From positions 186,001 through 250,000 of the forward strand of contig NZ_JACMTR010000002.1 in assembly GCF_014267175.1 (NCBI RefSeq): a stretch of 64,000 nucleotides of DNA, read 5' to 3'. Both the position numbers and the translations under genes were made by a program. Under the pieces are notes generated by a model. That model saw only the letters and a list, made by a program, of their open reading frames with translations, had not been told where the DNA came from and did not search any database. Below, one piece after another: positions 31,541 to 43,567 of the stretch. The first letter of the stretch is position 1, and each line of letters opens with the position of its first letter. This stretch comes from Pseudonocardia sp. C8 (lineage in GTDB: Bacteria; Actinomycetota; Actinomycetes; Mycobacteriales; Pseudonocardiaceae).

Positions 31541-31565
31541 TGGCACTCTCATGAGTAGAGTGCCA
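31541..31565. promoter_or_regulatory. CIRCE element (HrcA operator) upstream of groES
   Basis: TGGCACTC at 31541-31548 and GAGTGCCA at 31558-31565 are perfect 8-bp arms separated by 9 bp, which matches the CIRCE consensus (GCACTC-N9-GAGTGC). It lies 128 bp before the groES GTG. HrcA repression of groESL with heat-shock induction is the established role. Confidence 0.93.
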
Positions 31566-31693
31566 ATGCGCGCGACGGACGCCGACCGCCCCGGCACCCG
31601 CGACGGCGGGGCGGAGGTCGCCACGTGTGCGCTGCTGACACCGGACAAGAACCCGTGATACCGGATTCACCCCAGGAAGGGGAGGTCATCGTC

Positions 31694-33728
<2,035 letters not shown>

Positions 33729-33753
33729 TCTCCCGGCGGAGCCGGTAGACACG

Positions 33754-33794
33754 ACGACGGCGGGCGACCCGGAGGTCGCCCGCCGTCGTTTCGT
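33754..33794 (+). terminator. rho-independent terminator after groEL
   Basis: A 16-bp perfect stem, ACGACGGCGGGCGACC at 33754-33769 with its inverse at 33774-33789, a 4-nt CGGA loop and a TTTCGTTCG tail. It lies between groEL and the convergent whiB and could serve both strands. Confidence 0.92.
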
Positions 33795-33821
33795 TCGCGT
33801 GCCGAGATCCCGCGGGTGTCG

Positions 33822-34157
33822 TCAGCCGGCGTCGAGCTTCTCCACCGGCCGGTTCGCCGCGCCGGCGACCTTGAGCCTGCGCCGCGGGCCGCGGATGATC
33901 GCGTCGCGCTCCGACTCGGACAGTCCACCCCAGATCCCGTACGGCTCGTGCACCTTCAGCGCGTGGTCGCGGCACTGCTGCAGCACCGGGCACCCGGAGC
34001 ACACCTGCTTGGCGCGGGCCTCACGGCGGGCCCTGGCGGGGCCACGTTCCCCCTCGGGATGGAAGAAGAACGCGCTGTCCATCCCCCGGCAGGCTCCCTC
34101 CATCTGCCAGTCGTAGATCTCGGCGACCGGACCGGGAAGCCTCCGGATGTCCGCCAT
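33822..34157 (-). CDS. WhiB-family iron-sulfur transcription factor
   Basis: This 111-residue Wbl protein has four cluster-binding Cys at 23, 53, 56 and 62 (ACRG, then VCSGCPVLQQC), the GIWGG turn (YGIWGGLSESER) and a basic C-terminal DNA-binding tail (RGPRRRLKVAG). Wbl proteins sense NO/redox and act with sigma factors. Location next to groEL1 and convergent to it matches whiB3 of M. tuberculosis and the Wbl gene beside bldM in Streptomyces; a subtype is not assigned. ATG 34157 is preceded by GTGAGGGGAAC. Confidence 0.92.
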   Translation of the reverse strand: MADIRRLPGPVAEIYDWQMEGACRGMDSAFFFHPEGERGPARARREARAKQVCSGCPVLQQCRDHALKVHEPYGIWGGLSESERDAIIRGPRRRLKVAGAANRPVEKLDAG

Positions 34158-34823
34158 GTTCCCCTCACCTGCCTTCGACCTCGGTCTCGACGCCGTCCAG
34201 ATTCCCGGGGTGCGGCGACCGCAAACCTGATTCGAGGTGAACATCGTGGACCTCGGGGACACGGCCCACCAGCCGTGCCCGCGCCGGGTACGACCGGCCT
34301 GCCCGCCGGCTCCGCGACCGCGGACGACACCGCCCGCTCCGCGCGCTCGTCCGACCCGGGGCGGCGCTGGGCCGCAGCGGTCGCACTCGGTGGCACACGG
34401 GTGCCGGGCGGGCCGGTCACGGTCCGGTCACGACGCGGCCGAACAGGGGACGTCGTGGGCGCCACGCCACTCCGACGGCCCGCTGCGACACGCCGAAGAG
34501 TCACGATTCGATACGCGCAGTCGCCAAGCGGATGCGGAGGGTCGCCGACATGCGGTGTTGCACACGGTGAGCGTCCTCTATACGCGAAGTGACGACGCCG
34601 GCCGCAGACTGCTGCGGGAGTCGCTCCCGAAAGTGGGTCCCGACGATGTACCGTACGGACTACTCCATTCGGCGACCCTTCACCCACATGACGCTGAGAC
34701 AGGTGGGCCGGGGTTCCGAACGGAGGGCACAACCCGCCCCGACCGTGTCAAGGTGAGAGGGTCACCCGCCGATTCGGAGGGTGAATATCACCCGGCTGCA
34801 GGAAGCTGCAGGAAGGAATCGTC
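34158..34823. promoter_or_regulatory. whiB / bldM-like divergent regulatory region, 666 bp
   Basis: No convincing gene is seen here; a plus-strand frame from 34237 gives a low-complexity Arg/Pro product unlike any family. Near its right end are two dyads: GGTGA-N5-TCACC at 34752-34766 and GGGTGA-ATA-TCACCC at 34779-34793, 31-58 bp before the bldM-like GTG. A duplicated GCTGCAGGAA follows, ending in the AGGAAGGA ribosome binding site. The length suggests complex regulation of both developmental regulators. Confidence 0.5.
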
Positions 34824-35420
34824 GTGACGACGGTACTCATCTGCGACGATCGTCGCAGTGTTCGCGAGGGTCTGACTCGCGTCATGTCCGCGGTCCCCGG
34901 GGTCCAGCGCATCGACTGCGTGGCCCACGGGGACGAGCTCCTCGCCCGCTACGCCCGCCAGTCCGTCGACGTGGTCCTGGTCGGTACCCAGCGCGCGGTG
35001 CCCACCGGGGTCGAGGCGACCCGCCGCCTGGTCGCCGCGCACCCGCAGGCCAACGTCATCGTCTTCGGCGCCCCGGACGACGCCGGCAGCATCGCCGCCG
35101 CCATCGCCGGCGGGGCCCGCGGCTACCTGCGGTGGGACGCCTCCCGCCCCGAGCTGGTCGCCGCGCTCGCGCACACGCTGGCCAGCACCTCGGTGCCGAC
35201 CCCGCGGGTCCCCACCGACCCCGGCGTCCAGCTCACCGAGCGCGAGCTGCAGGTCCTGCGCGGCATGAGCCAGGGCAAGAGCAACGGCCAGATCGGCCGC
35301 GAGCTCTACCTGTCCGAGGACACCGTCAAGACCCACGCCCGGCGGTTGTTCCGCAAGCTGGGTGTCCGGGACCGCGCCCAGGCCGTCGCGCACGGCTTCC
35401 GTCGCGGCCTGGTCTCCTGA
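34824..35420 (+). CDS. BldM-type atypical response regulator (LuxR/NarL HTH)
   Basis: This 198-residue protein has a receiver domain (1-120) and a NarL/FixJ helix-turn-helix (about 130-198: LTERELQVLRGMSQGKSNGQIGRELYLSEDTVKTHARRLF). It aligns with Streptomyces BldM in sequence and in position (whiB-bldM-sigma-guaB). The receiver keeps the acidic pair (CDD, residues 7-9), but position 54, the phosphoacceptor Asp in BldM, is Gly (VLVGTQR). The conserved Lys after the switch region is Trp (GYLRWDAS). It therefore cannot be phosphorylated in the usual way. GTG 34824 follows AGGAAGGA. Expected role: developmental or growth-phase transcription. Confidence 0.88.
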   Translation: MTTVLICDDRRSVREGLTRVMSAVPGVQRIDCVAHGDELLARYARQSVDVVLVGTQRAVPTGVEATRRLVAAHPQANVIVFGAPDDAGSIAAAIAGGARGYLRWDASRPELVAALAHTLASTSVPTPRVPTDPGVQLTERELQVLRGMSQGKSNGQIGRELYLSEDTVKTHARRLFRKLGVRDRAQAVAHGFRRGLVS

Positions 35421-36187
35421 CGGCAGGCTCACGGGTCTCCCGACGGCCCCGCGCCGTCACGCAGTACCGCCGAGCGCCCGCCCCGTGCCGGGCACCCGGT
35501 GGAGCGACGGGCCGGACCGACCCCCGCGGTCCCGCCCGGCTGCCGCGCGCTCCGGTCCGGCTCCCCGGGACCGGAACGCCCCGGGACGCCTCCGAGGGCA
35601 CCCCGCCGCGCACCGGCGGCGCCGCGCCGCGCCCCGGCCGATCGCGCCCGAGGTGCGCCGCCGCGCAGGCCACCTCACACCCCTCTGCGGCGCCTCACAC
35701 CCGGCGCAACAGGTGCGTCGCTCAGTGAACCGGTGTGACGTACCGGCGAGCCCGCGGCGAGCGGTTGCCCGGACGCCGGGAACAGTCACCCCGGTTCACC
35801 GACGTCACCCACGCCCCAGCCGTCACACCCGTCACGAACCCCGCCCCGACCCCGCGCCGCCCCGGAGCCGAAGCGGGCGCCGTGCGCGCCGGGCGGCCCC
35901 CGGCCCGGGCCGCCACCGACCGTGACGCTCGTCATGGCTCGGGTCCGGCCCCGGTACGGTGCACCACGAACCGCTCGCCGATCGTGGTCGGCTGATGACC
36001 GACCGCATTCGCGACGACACGCAACCGGACACGCCGTACGGACGTCCACCTGGCATGGAGCAACTCCCGCGGGCATGCCGCGCTCGGATACGGTGGGCGG
36101 GCCGTGGTGTCTCCTGCCGGGACGCGGGTTGCCTCCACGATCGGATGACACGGACGCGGTCTCGTAACGCCTGGGCGGTTCCCCACG
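35421..36187. promoter_or_regulatory. long sigD upstream region with TCACACC heptamers
   Basis: This 767-bp stretch has open frames but none with recognisable content. TCACACC occurs at 35675-35681, 35695-35701 (exactly 20 bp later) and 35823-35829, and inverted (GGTGTGA) at 35732-35738. Four copies in 155 bp look like a binding-site cluster. No good -10/-35 pair was identified just before sigD. Confidence 0.45.
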
Positions 36188-36763
36188 ATGAGTGAATCAA
36201 GAGACGTACCCGACGAGTGGGTCGAAGCCGCGATCGGCGGCGACCGGTCCGCGGTCGAGCGCGTTCTCTCCGTGGTCCGGCCCCTCGTCGTGCGCTACTG
36301 CCGCGCTCGCCTGGGGACGGATCGAGGATCCGTGTCGGCGGACGACGTCGCCCAGGAGGTGTGTGTGGCCGTGCTCACGGCATTGCCGGGGTACCGGATG
36401 CAGGGGCGTCCGTTCCTCGCCTTCGTCTATGGCATCGCCTCGCACAAGGTGATCGACGCGCACCGGGCGGCGTCCCGGAACCGGTCCGAGCCCGTCGCGA
36501 ACGTGCCGGACCGGATGGAGACGTCCGAGGGCCCGGAGAGCCGCGCGCTGCGGGGCGAGCTGTCCGAGGAGATGGCCCGGCTGCTCGAGGTCCTCCCGGA
36601 GAAGCACCGGGAGATCATCGTGTTGCGGGTGGTCGTGGGCCTGTCCGCGGAGGAGACCGCGGCCGCCGTCGGCTCGACACCCGGTGCCGTCCGGGTGGCC
36701 CAGCACCGGGCGCTGGCCCGGCTGCGGAAGATCATGAGTGAGGAGGTGGTCCGGGATGCCTGA
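36188..36763 (+). CDS. sigD: ECF-type sigma factor SigD (ShbA-like)
   Basis: This 191-residue ECF sigma factor has region 2 at about 25-95 (DDVAQEVCVAVLTALPGYRMQGRPFLAFVYGIASHKVIDAHR) and region 4 at about 130-185 (LLEVLPEKHREIIVLRVVVGLSAEETAAAVGSTPGAVRVAQHRALARLR). Position just before an RsdA-type anti-sigma factor, DUF5319 and guaB matches SigD of M. tuberculosis and ShbA of Streptomyces, which drives the principal sigma factor gene there. The stop overlaps the rsdA start by 8 nt, so the sigma and anti-sigma genes are translationally coupled. Confidence 0.93.
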   Translation: MSESRDVPDEWVEAAIGGDRSAVERVLSVVRPLVVRYCRARLGTDRGSVSADDVAQEVCVAVLTALPGYRMQGRPFLAFVYGIASHKVIDAHRAASRNRSEPVANVPDRMETSEGPESRALRGELSEEMARLLEVLPEKHREIIVLRVVVGLSAEETAAAVGSTPGAVRVAQHRALARLRKIMSEEVVRDA

Positions 36764-37982
36764 CCAGGGTCCCCACGGACCGGACCTCCCCTCGCCCGAG
36801 GAGCGCCGGCCCGCATCGGTCCCGCACGCCCGCTTCGGCGGCCCCCGGACCGGCTCCGGCCGCCAGGGCGACCGCCATCCCGACGACCGGCAGCACGGCG
36901 GGACGAACGGGCGCAACGGGCACCCGTCGCCGTACCCGGTCGGCCGTCCGCTCGCCGAGGTCGACGAGGACGACCCGATCGACCTGGTCGAGCTGCAGGC
37001 CGACGACGAACTGATCAACGCGATCGCGTCCGGGCTCGGTGTCTCCGGCCCCGGCAACCGCGGGTACGACGTCGACGACCGCCTGGTCGCCCTGCTGTCC
37101 ACCTGGAAGGACGACGTCGACCGCGACCCGATCCCGGACCTCGTCGACCCGGACGAGGCCGTGGCGATCCTGCAGCCGGCGAAGCCGTCACGGAAGGTCT
37201 CCTTCCTCCGTCCCCTGGTCGCCGCCGCGGCGGTGGCGGCCTGCGCCCTCGCCGTCGTCTCCATCGGCGCGCACGAGGCCCAGCCGGGCGACGCGCTGTG
37301 GGGTGTCAGCAAGGTGCTCTACAGCGACCGGGCCGAGCAGGTCCAGGCAGCGACCGACCTGCGGACGGGCATCGAGCGGGTCAACGCCAAGCTCGCCACC
37401 GGGGACACCGCCGGCGCGCGGGCGGACCTGGCCGCGCTCGCGCCGCTCCTCGACCGGACCGACCCCGACCGGCGGGACGAGTTCGAGCAGCAGGAGCGGT
37501 TCCTGCGGGCCAAGGTCGCCGAGACGCCGCCGGGTACCCCGACCGACCCCCGGGCGCCGCTGCGGGACGGCACGCCCGCCCCGCCGCCCCCGGCGAAGTC
37601 CGAGGGGAGCGAGGAGCCCGCCCCGCCGGCGACCCGGCCGCGGCCGCAGCCCGGCACGTCCACCCCGGGCGGGACGACCGGCGGGACCACCTCGCCGGAG
37701 GGCACCCGTACGAACGACCCGAGCGTGCTGAGCGGGCCGGGCGGAACCAGCGGTCCCGGTACGAGCAGTGGCTCGACCCCTCCGACGTCCTCGCCGAACC
37801 CGAGGCCGGAGCCGTCGCCGACCACCGAGGGATCGGCCGACCCGACGACGACGTCCACGACGCCGACCGCGGCCGGGGAGGGCAGCGCCGACCCGTCGTC
37901 GGCGTCGTCGTCCTCGTCGCCGCCCCCGCCGTCGTCGGCGTCGTCCACGTCGACCGGGGCGGTCAGCAGCACCCCGAACTGA
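36756..37982 (+). CDS. rsdA: anti-sigma-D factor RsdA-like, single-pass membrane protein
   Basis: This 408-residue protein has a cytoplasmic N-domain with the RsdA sigma-binding region (about 65-125; DPIDLVELQADDELINAIASG and DDRLVALLSTWKDDVD), one membrane segment (about 149-170, LVAAAAVAACALAVVSIG) and an extracytoplasmic helical domain (VSKVLYSDRAEQVQAATDL onward). A long Pro/Ser/Thr-rich tail (about 265-408) follows. It should sequester SigD at the membrane until released. ATG 36756 follows AGGAGG (36741) and lies inside the end of sigD. The low-complexity tail may span the cell wall. Confidence 0.87.
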   Translation: MPDQGPHGPDLPSPEERRPASVPHARFGGPRTGSGRQGDRHPDDRQHGGTNGRNGHPSPYPVGRPLAEVDEDDPIDLVELQADDELINAIASGLGVSGPGNRGYDVDDRLVALLSTWKDDVDRDPIPDLVDPDEAVAILQPAKPSRKVSFLRPLVAAAAVAACALAVVSIGAHEAQPGDALWGVSKVLYSDRAEQVQAATDLRTGIERVNAKLATGDTAGARADLAALAPLLDRTDPDRRDEFEQQERFLRAKVAETPPGTPTDPRAPLRDGTPAPPPPAKSEGSEEPAPPATRPRPQPGTSTPGGTTGGTTSPEGTRTNDPSVLSGPGGTSGPGTSSGSTPPTSSPNPRPEPSPTTEGSADPTTTSTTPTAAGEGSADPSSASSSSSPPPPSSASSTSTGAVSSTPN

Positions 37983-37994
37983 GGTGTCCGCGGG

Positions 37995-40049
<2,055 letters not shown>

Positions 40050-40071
40050 CCGGGGGACGGCGGGCGCGGCT

Positions 40072-40077
40072 TAGGGT
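40072..40077 (+). promoter_or_regulatory. -10 element for leaderless guaB3
   Basis: TAGGGT ends 6 nt before GTG 40084, and no ribosome binding site is present. This favours a leaderless guaB3 transcript in addition to read-through from guaB. Confidence 0.5.
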
Positions 40078-40083
40078 GTGCCC

Positions 40084-41223
40084 GTGCGTGACCTCGTGGA
40101 GATCGGGATGGGCCGGGAGGCCCGGCGAGCCTACGACCTCGACCAGATCGAGATCGTGCCGTCGCGGCGGACCCGCAGCTCCAAGGCGGTGTCGACGGCC
40201 TGGCAGATGGATGCCTACCGCTTCGACATCCCGATGTTGACCCACCCGACGGACGCGGTGGTGTCGCCGACGTCGGCGGTGCGGGTCAGCGAGCTCGGCG
40301 GGCTGGCCGTGCTGAACGCCGAGGGCCTGTGGGCCCGGCACGCCGACGCGGAGGCCGCACTCGCGAAGGTCGTCGAGGCCGCCACCGGGGAGGACCCGGA
40401 CTCCGCGGTCGCGGTCCTGCAGGAGCTGCAGCAGGCCCCGATCCGGGAGGACCTGATCGTCGAGGCGCTGCGCCCGCTGCGCGAGGGCTCGCACACGGTC
40501 GCCGCGCGGGTCAGCCCGCAGCACGCCCGCGAGCTCACCCCGGCGCTGCTCGCGGCCGGGGTCGAGGTGCTCATCGTGCAGGGCACGATCATCTCCGCCG
40601 AGCACGTCGGCGCCGACCCCTCGCCGGCGCCGGAGCCGCTCAACCTCAAGGACTTCATCGCCGACCTGGACGTGCCGGTCGTCGCGGGCGGGGTCGGTGA
40701 CTACCGCACCGCGCTGCACCTGATGCGGACCGGGGCGGCGGGCGTCATCGTCGGGTACGGGCAGTCCACCGCCACCACCACCGACGAGGTGCTCGGCGTC
40801 GGGGTCCCGATGGCGACCGCGATCGTCGACGCCGCCGCGGCCCGCCGCGACTACCTCGACGAGACCGGCGGCCGCTACGTGCACGTGATCGCCGACGGTG
40901 GCATCGGCTCCTCCGGCGACATCGCCCGCGCCGTGGCCTGCGGCGCCGACGCGGTGATGCTCGGCGAGCAGCTCGCCGAGGCGGCCGAGGCGCCGGGCGG
41001 CGGGCTGTACTGGACGTCGTCGGCCGGGCACCCGTCGCTGCCCCGCTCCGAGGTCACCGGCCTGGCCCGGTCCGGGCGCAGCCTGGAGCAGGTGCTGTTC
41101 GGGCCGACCGACAGCCCGTACGGCACGACGAACCTGTTCGGCGCCCTGCGCCGCGCCATGGCCAAGACCGGCTACTCCGATCTCAAGGAGTTCCAGCGGG
41201 TCGGGCTGAACCTGCGGACCTGA
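40084..41223 (+). CDS. guaB3: GuaB3 family IMP dehydrogenase-like protein
   Basis: This is the actinobacterial GuaB3 paralogue, 379 residues. VEIGMGREARRAYDLDQIEIVPSRRTRSSKAV marks the family. The TIM-barrel core lacks CBS domains. VIADGGIGSSGDIARAVACGADAVMLGE matches IMPDH glycine loops. The SICTTR loop is absent; the equivalent region reads VGYGQSTATTTDEVLG, as in other GuaB3 proteins, some of which are reported to act in purine metabolism. GTG 40084 (or 40078) follows a probable leaderless promoter. Confidence 0.93.
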   Translation: MRDLVEIGMGREARRAYDLDQIEIVPSRRTRSSKAVSTAWQMDAYRFDIPMLTHPTDAVVSPTSAVRVSELGGLAVLNAEGLWARHADAEAALAKVVEAATGEDPDSAVAVLQELQQAPIREDLIVEALRPLREGSHTVAARVSPQHARELTPALLAAGVEVLIVQGTIISAEHVGADPSPAPEPLNLKDFIADLDVPVVAGGVGDYRTALHLMRTGAAGVIVGYGQSTATTTDEVLGVGVPMATAIVDAAAARRDYLDETGGRYVHVIADGGIGSSGDIARAVACGADAVMLGEQLAEAAEAPGGGLYWTSSAGHPSLPRSEVTGLARSGRSLEQVLFGPTDSPYGTTNLFGALRRAMAKTGYSDLKEFQRVGLNLRT

Positions 41224-41318
41224 CGCCGGCCCACGCGGGTGGACGGCTCCTGCGGGGCACGTGGCACGACCTCGATCACCCGCCGGCGCGGAGTGCGCGA
41301 ACTCGCAGCCCTCGCGGG

Positions 41319-41810
41319 TCACGTGGCGGTGACCGCCGCCAGGAACTCCGCGGCCCGTTCCCGCAGGCCGGCCCGGCGTTCGTCCACCGTGGTCCCGGGG
41401 GCGGGACGCAGGGCCGCGGTCGCGGTCTCCACGCGTACGTGCTCGGCGCAGGCGAGATCGGCGCAGATGTAGGTGCCCACGGTGTCGCCCTGCCTGCCCT
41501 TCGCCCCCTGCCGGGGCGCGGCGAACAGCGCCACGCCGCCGACCGAGTGGGTGGTCCGGCACAGCGCGCACATGGCCGCCGAGCGGGCCCCACCGGCAGC
41601 GGCGCGCAGAACGACGCCGGTCGGGCCGCCGTCGCCCGGGACGAGCAGGACGCCGCGGTCCGGGGATTTCGGGTCGCGCCAGCCGCGGACGTCGTCGAGG
41701 TGCTCGGGATCCAGCTCGCGGACCCACGCGGGGAGGGCCAGCCGGTTCGCCTCGCCCTTCGAACAGTTGGCCATGGCGCGGCGGATCCGGGTCTCGGCTG
41801 GGCTGGTCAC
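41319..41810 (-). CDS. FBP-domain (treble-clef zinc finger) protein
   Basis: This 163-residue protein resembles the C-terminal FBP domain found in fibronectin/EF-G-binding proteins. It has paired cysteines in MCALCRTTHSVGG and ICADLACAEHVR, which would coordinate zinc, plus the motif LDDVRGWRDPKSPDRGVLLVPG. Such proteins are linked to EF-G and fusidic-acid protection in Firmicutes, but the stand-alone actinobacterial form is uncharacterised. GTG 41810 is the best start; no operon partner is evident. Confidence 0.75.
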   Translation of the reverse strand: MTSPAETRIRRAMANCSKGEANRLALPAWVRELDPEHLDDVRGWRDPKSPDRGVLLVPGDGGPTGVVLRAAAGGARSAAMCALCRTTHSVGGVALFAAPRQGAKGRQGDTVGTYICADLACAEHVRVETATAALRPAPGTTVDERRAGLRERAAEFLAAVTAT

Positions 41811-41932
41811 GGCGGGGCACGCTAGACACGGCGGCGGGGCCGGTCCACCGGATTTCGTCTGCGCCTCCCGCACCGCACGGTTCCGCGGCCGGCGCGAGGA
41901 CCGCCGCAACGCCGCTCGCCGATCCTGGAGCC

Positions 41933-41985
41933 GCTCACGGGATCGCGTGAGCATTCCCCGGTTCGGTGAGCGTTCCCGCGGCGGT
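41933..41985. repeat. GTGAGCGT intergenic repeat element
   Basis: GCTCACG at 41933-41939 and CGTGAGC at 41946-41952 are inverted arms; a direct copy, GTGAGCGT within GGTTCGGTGAGCGTTCCCG, follows from 41966. This resembles the arrangement at 7638-7706 (inverted arm, arm, direct copy about 20 bp on, sharing GGTTCGGTGAGCGT). Confidence 0.5.
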
Positions 41986-42019
41986 GTCGTGGCGCGGCGA
42001 GCGAGCGGCTTCGCGCGCG

Positions 42020-43567
42020 TCAGCGGCCGCGGACGGGGGCGCCCCACTCGGTGTGCTCGCGCAGCTCGCGTTTCAGCAGCTTGCCACCGGGGTTGCGGGG
42101 CAGCGGCTCCGTGCGGACCCGGACGTACTGCGGGATCTTGAAGTCCGCGAGGACCGTGGCGAGGTGGTCCAGCACGGCCGGGACGGAGAGTTCCGCCCCC
42201 GGCGCGGGGACCAGGACGGCGCCGACCTTCTCGCCCATCACGTCGTCGGGCACCCCCACCACGGCGGCGTCGGCCACCCCGGGAGCCCCGGCGAGCGCGT
42301 TCTCCACCTCGACCGAGTACACGTTCTCGCCGCCCCGGTTGATCATGTCCTTGCTCCGGTCGACGACGTGGACCAGTCCCTCGTCGTCGATCCGGGCCAG
42401 GTCGCCGGTGTGCAGCCACCCGTCGATGAACGTGCGCGCGGTGGCCTCCGGCTTGTTCCAGTACCCGGCGACGACGTTCGGGCCGCGGATGAGCAGCTCG
42501 CCCACGCCCGCGGCGTCCGGCTCGTGCAGGGCGAGGTCGACCACGGGCGCGGCGAAGCCGACCGAGTCCGGATGCCCGGCGGCCCACTCGTGCGGCAGGT
42601 AGGTCGCGATCGAGGCGGTCTCGGTGAGCCCGAAACCGTTCCCGACGCGGGCCCCGGGGAACGCCTGCTGGATGCGGCGGACCAGGGTGCTGGAGATCGG
42701 CGCGCCGCCGTAGGAGATCCGGCTGACCGCGCTCAGGTCGTGCTCGGCCAGGTCCGGCTGGGCCAGCGCCAGGGCGTAGATCGCGGGCACCGTGGTCATC
42801 GCGTTGATCCGCTCGTCGACGACCGTGCGCAGGAACGCCCGCACCTCGAACGCCGGCAGCACCACGGTGGTGCCGCCGATCGCGAGCTGGACGAGCAGCT
42901 GGGAGTTGCAGCCGGTCACGTGGAACAGCGGCACCGACACCAGGGTCCGCAGCGCGGGCCCCTCCGCGCGGTCGACCCCGAGCACCCGCAGCGCGGTCTC
43001 CACGTTGGACAGGAAGTTCTCGTGGGTGGTCATCGCCCCCTTCGGGAACCCCGTCGTTCCGCTGGTGTAGAAGATCGCCGCGAGGTCGCCGGGGCGAAGG
43101 TCCTCCACGGCGTGCGGCTCGCCGTCGGGCAGCGGCTCCCCGGGCCGCAGCACGACCGTCGCGCCGGAGTCCGACAGCACGTAGTCGATCTCGGGTTCGG
43201 CGAAGCGGGTGTTCACCGGCACCGCGACGCCCCCGGCGAGCTGCGTGCCCAGGAAGCCGAGCACCCAGCCGACCCCGGCGGGCAGCAGGTTCGCGACCCG
43301 GTCGCCGCGCCCGACCCCCGCCGCGCGCAGGCCGCCCGCGACGCGCGCCGCCCGCTCCCACAGCCTGCGGTAGGTCAGCCGCTCCCCGCCGACCTCGACG
43401 AGGGCCTCCTGGTCCGGGTGCTCGTCGACGGTCGCGCAGAGCATCGCCACCAGCGACGGCGGGAGGTTCGTGTAGTGGGCCACCCCGCGCTCGTCGCGGG
43501 TGATCCCGGAGGTGTCGAACGGCGCGGCGCCGCGCGGGTGCGGTTCGACCGGGGGCACCGGGCTCAT
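42020..43567 (-). CDS. acyl-CoA synthetase (AMP-forming)
   Basis: This is a 515-residue adenylate-forming enzyme. The P-loop motif FYTSGTTGFPKGAMTTHENFL (A3), GNGFGLTETASIATY (A5), GWLHTGDLARIDDEG (A7), KDMINRGGENVYSVEVENAL (A8) and the C-terminal PRNPGGKLLKRELRE (A10 Lys) are all present. It most resembles long- or medium-chain fatty acid CoA ligases of the FadD/FcsA type; the acid is unknown. ATG 43567 overlaps the stop of the permease gene (ATGA), so uptake and activation of a carboxylic acid under the divergent FadR-type regulator is likely. Confidence 0.92.
   Translation of the reverse strand: MSPVPPVEPHPRGAAPFDTSGITRDERGVAHYTNLPPSLVAMLCATVDEHPDQEALVEVGGERLTYRRLWERAARVAGGLRAAGVGRGDRVANLLPAGVGWVLGFLGTQLAGGVAVPVNTRFAEPEIDYVLSDSGATVVLRPGEPLPDGEPHAVEDLRPGDLAAIFYTSGTTGFPKGAMTTHENFLSNVETALRVLGVDRAEGPALRTLVSVPLFHVTGCNSQLLVQLAIGGTTVVLPAFEVRAFLRTVVDERINAMTTVPAIYALALAQPDLAEHDLSAVSRISYGGAPISSTLVRRIQQAFPGARVGNGFGLTETASIATYLPHEWAAGHPDSVGFAAPVVDLALHEPDAAGVGELLIRGPNVVAGYWNKPEATARTFIDGWLHTGDLARIDDEGLVHVVDRSKDMINRGGENVYSVEVENALAGAPGVADAAVVGVPDDVMGEKVGAVLVPAPGAELSVPAVLDHLATVLADFKIPQYVRVRTEPLPRNPGGKLLKRELREHTEWGAPVRGR

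Noticed and set aside
34237..34827. 196-residue plus-strand frame between whiB and the bldM-like gene
   Set aside because: Composition is unlike neighbouring proteins, there is no ribosome binding site or family motif, and it overlaps a probable operator region.
35421..36187. Several 60-190-residue frames in the sigD upstream region
   Set aside because: All are Arg/Pro/Ala-rich on both strands with no motif; treated as regulatory DNA.
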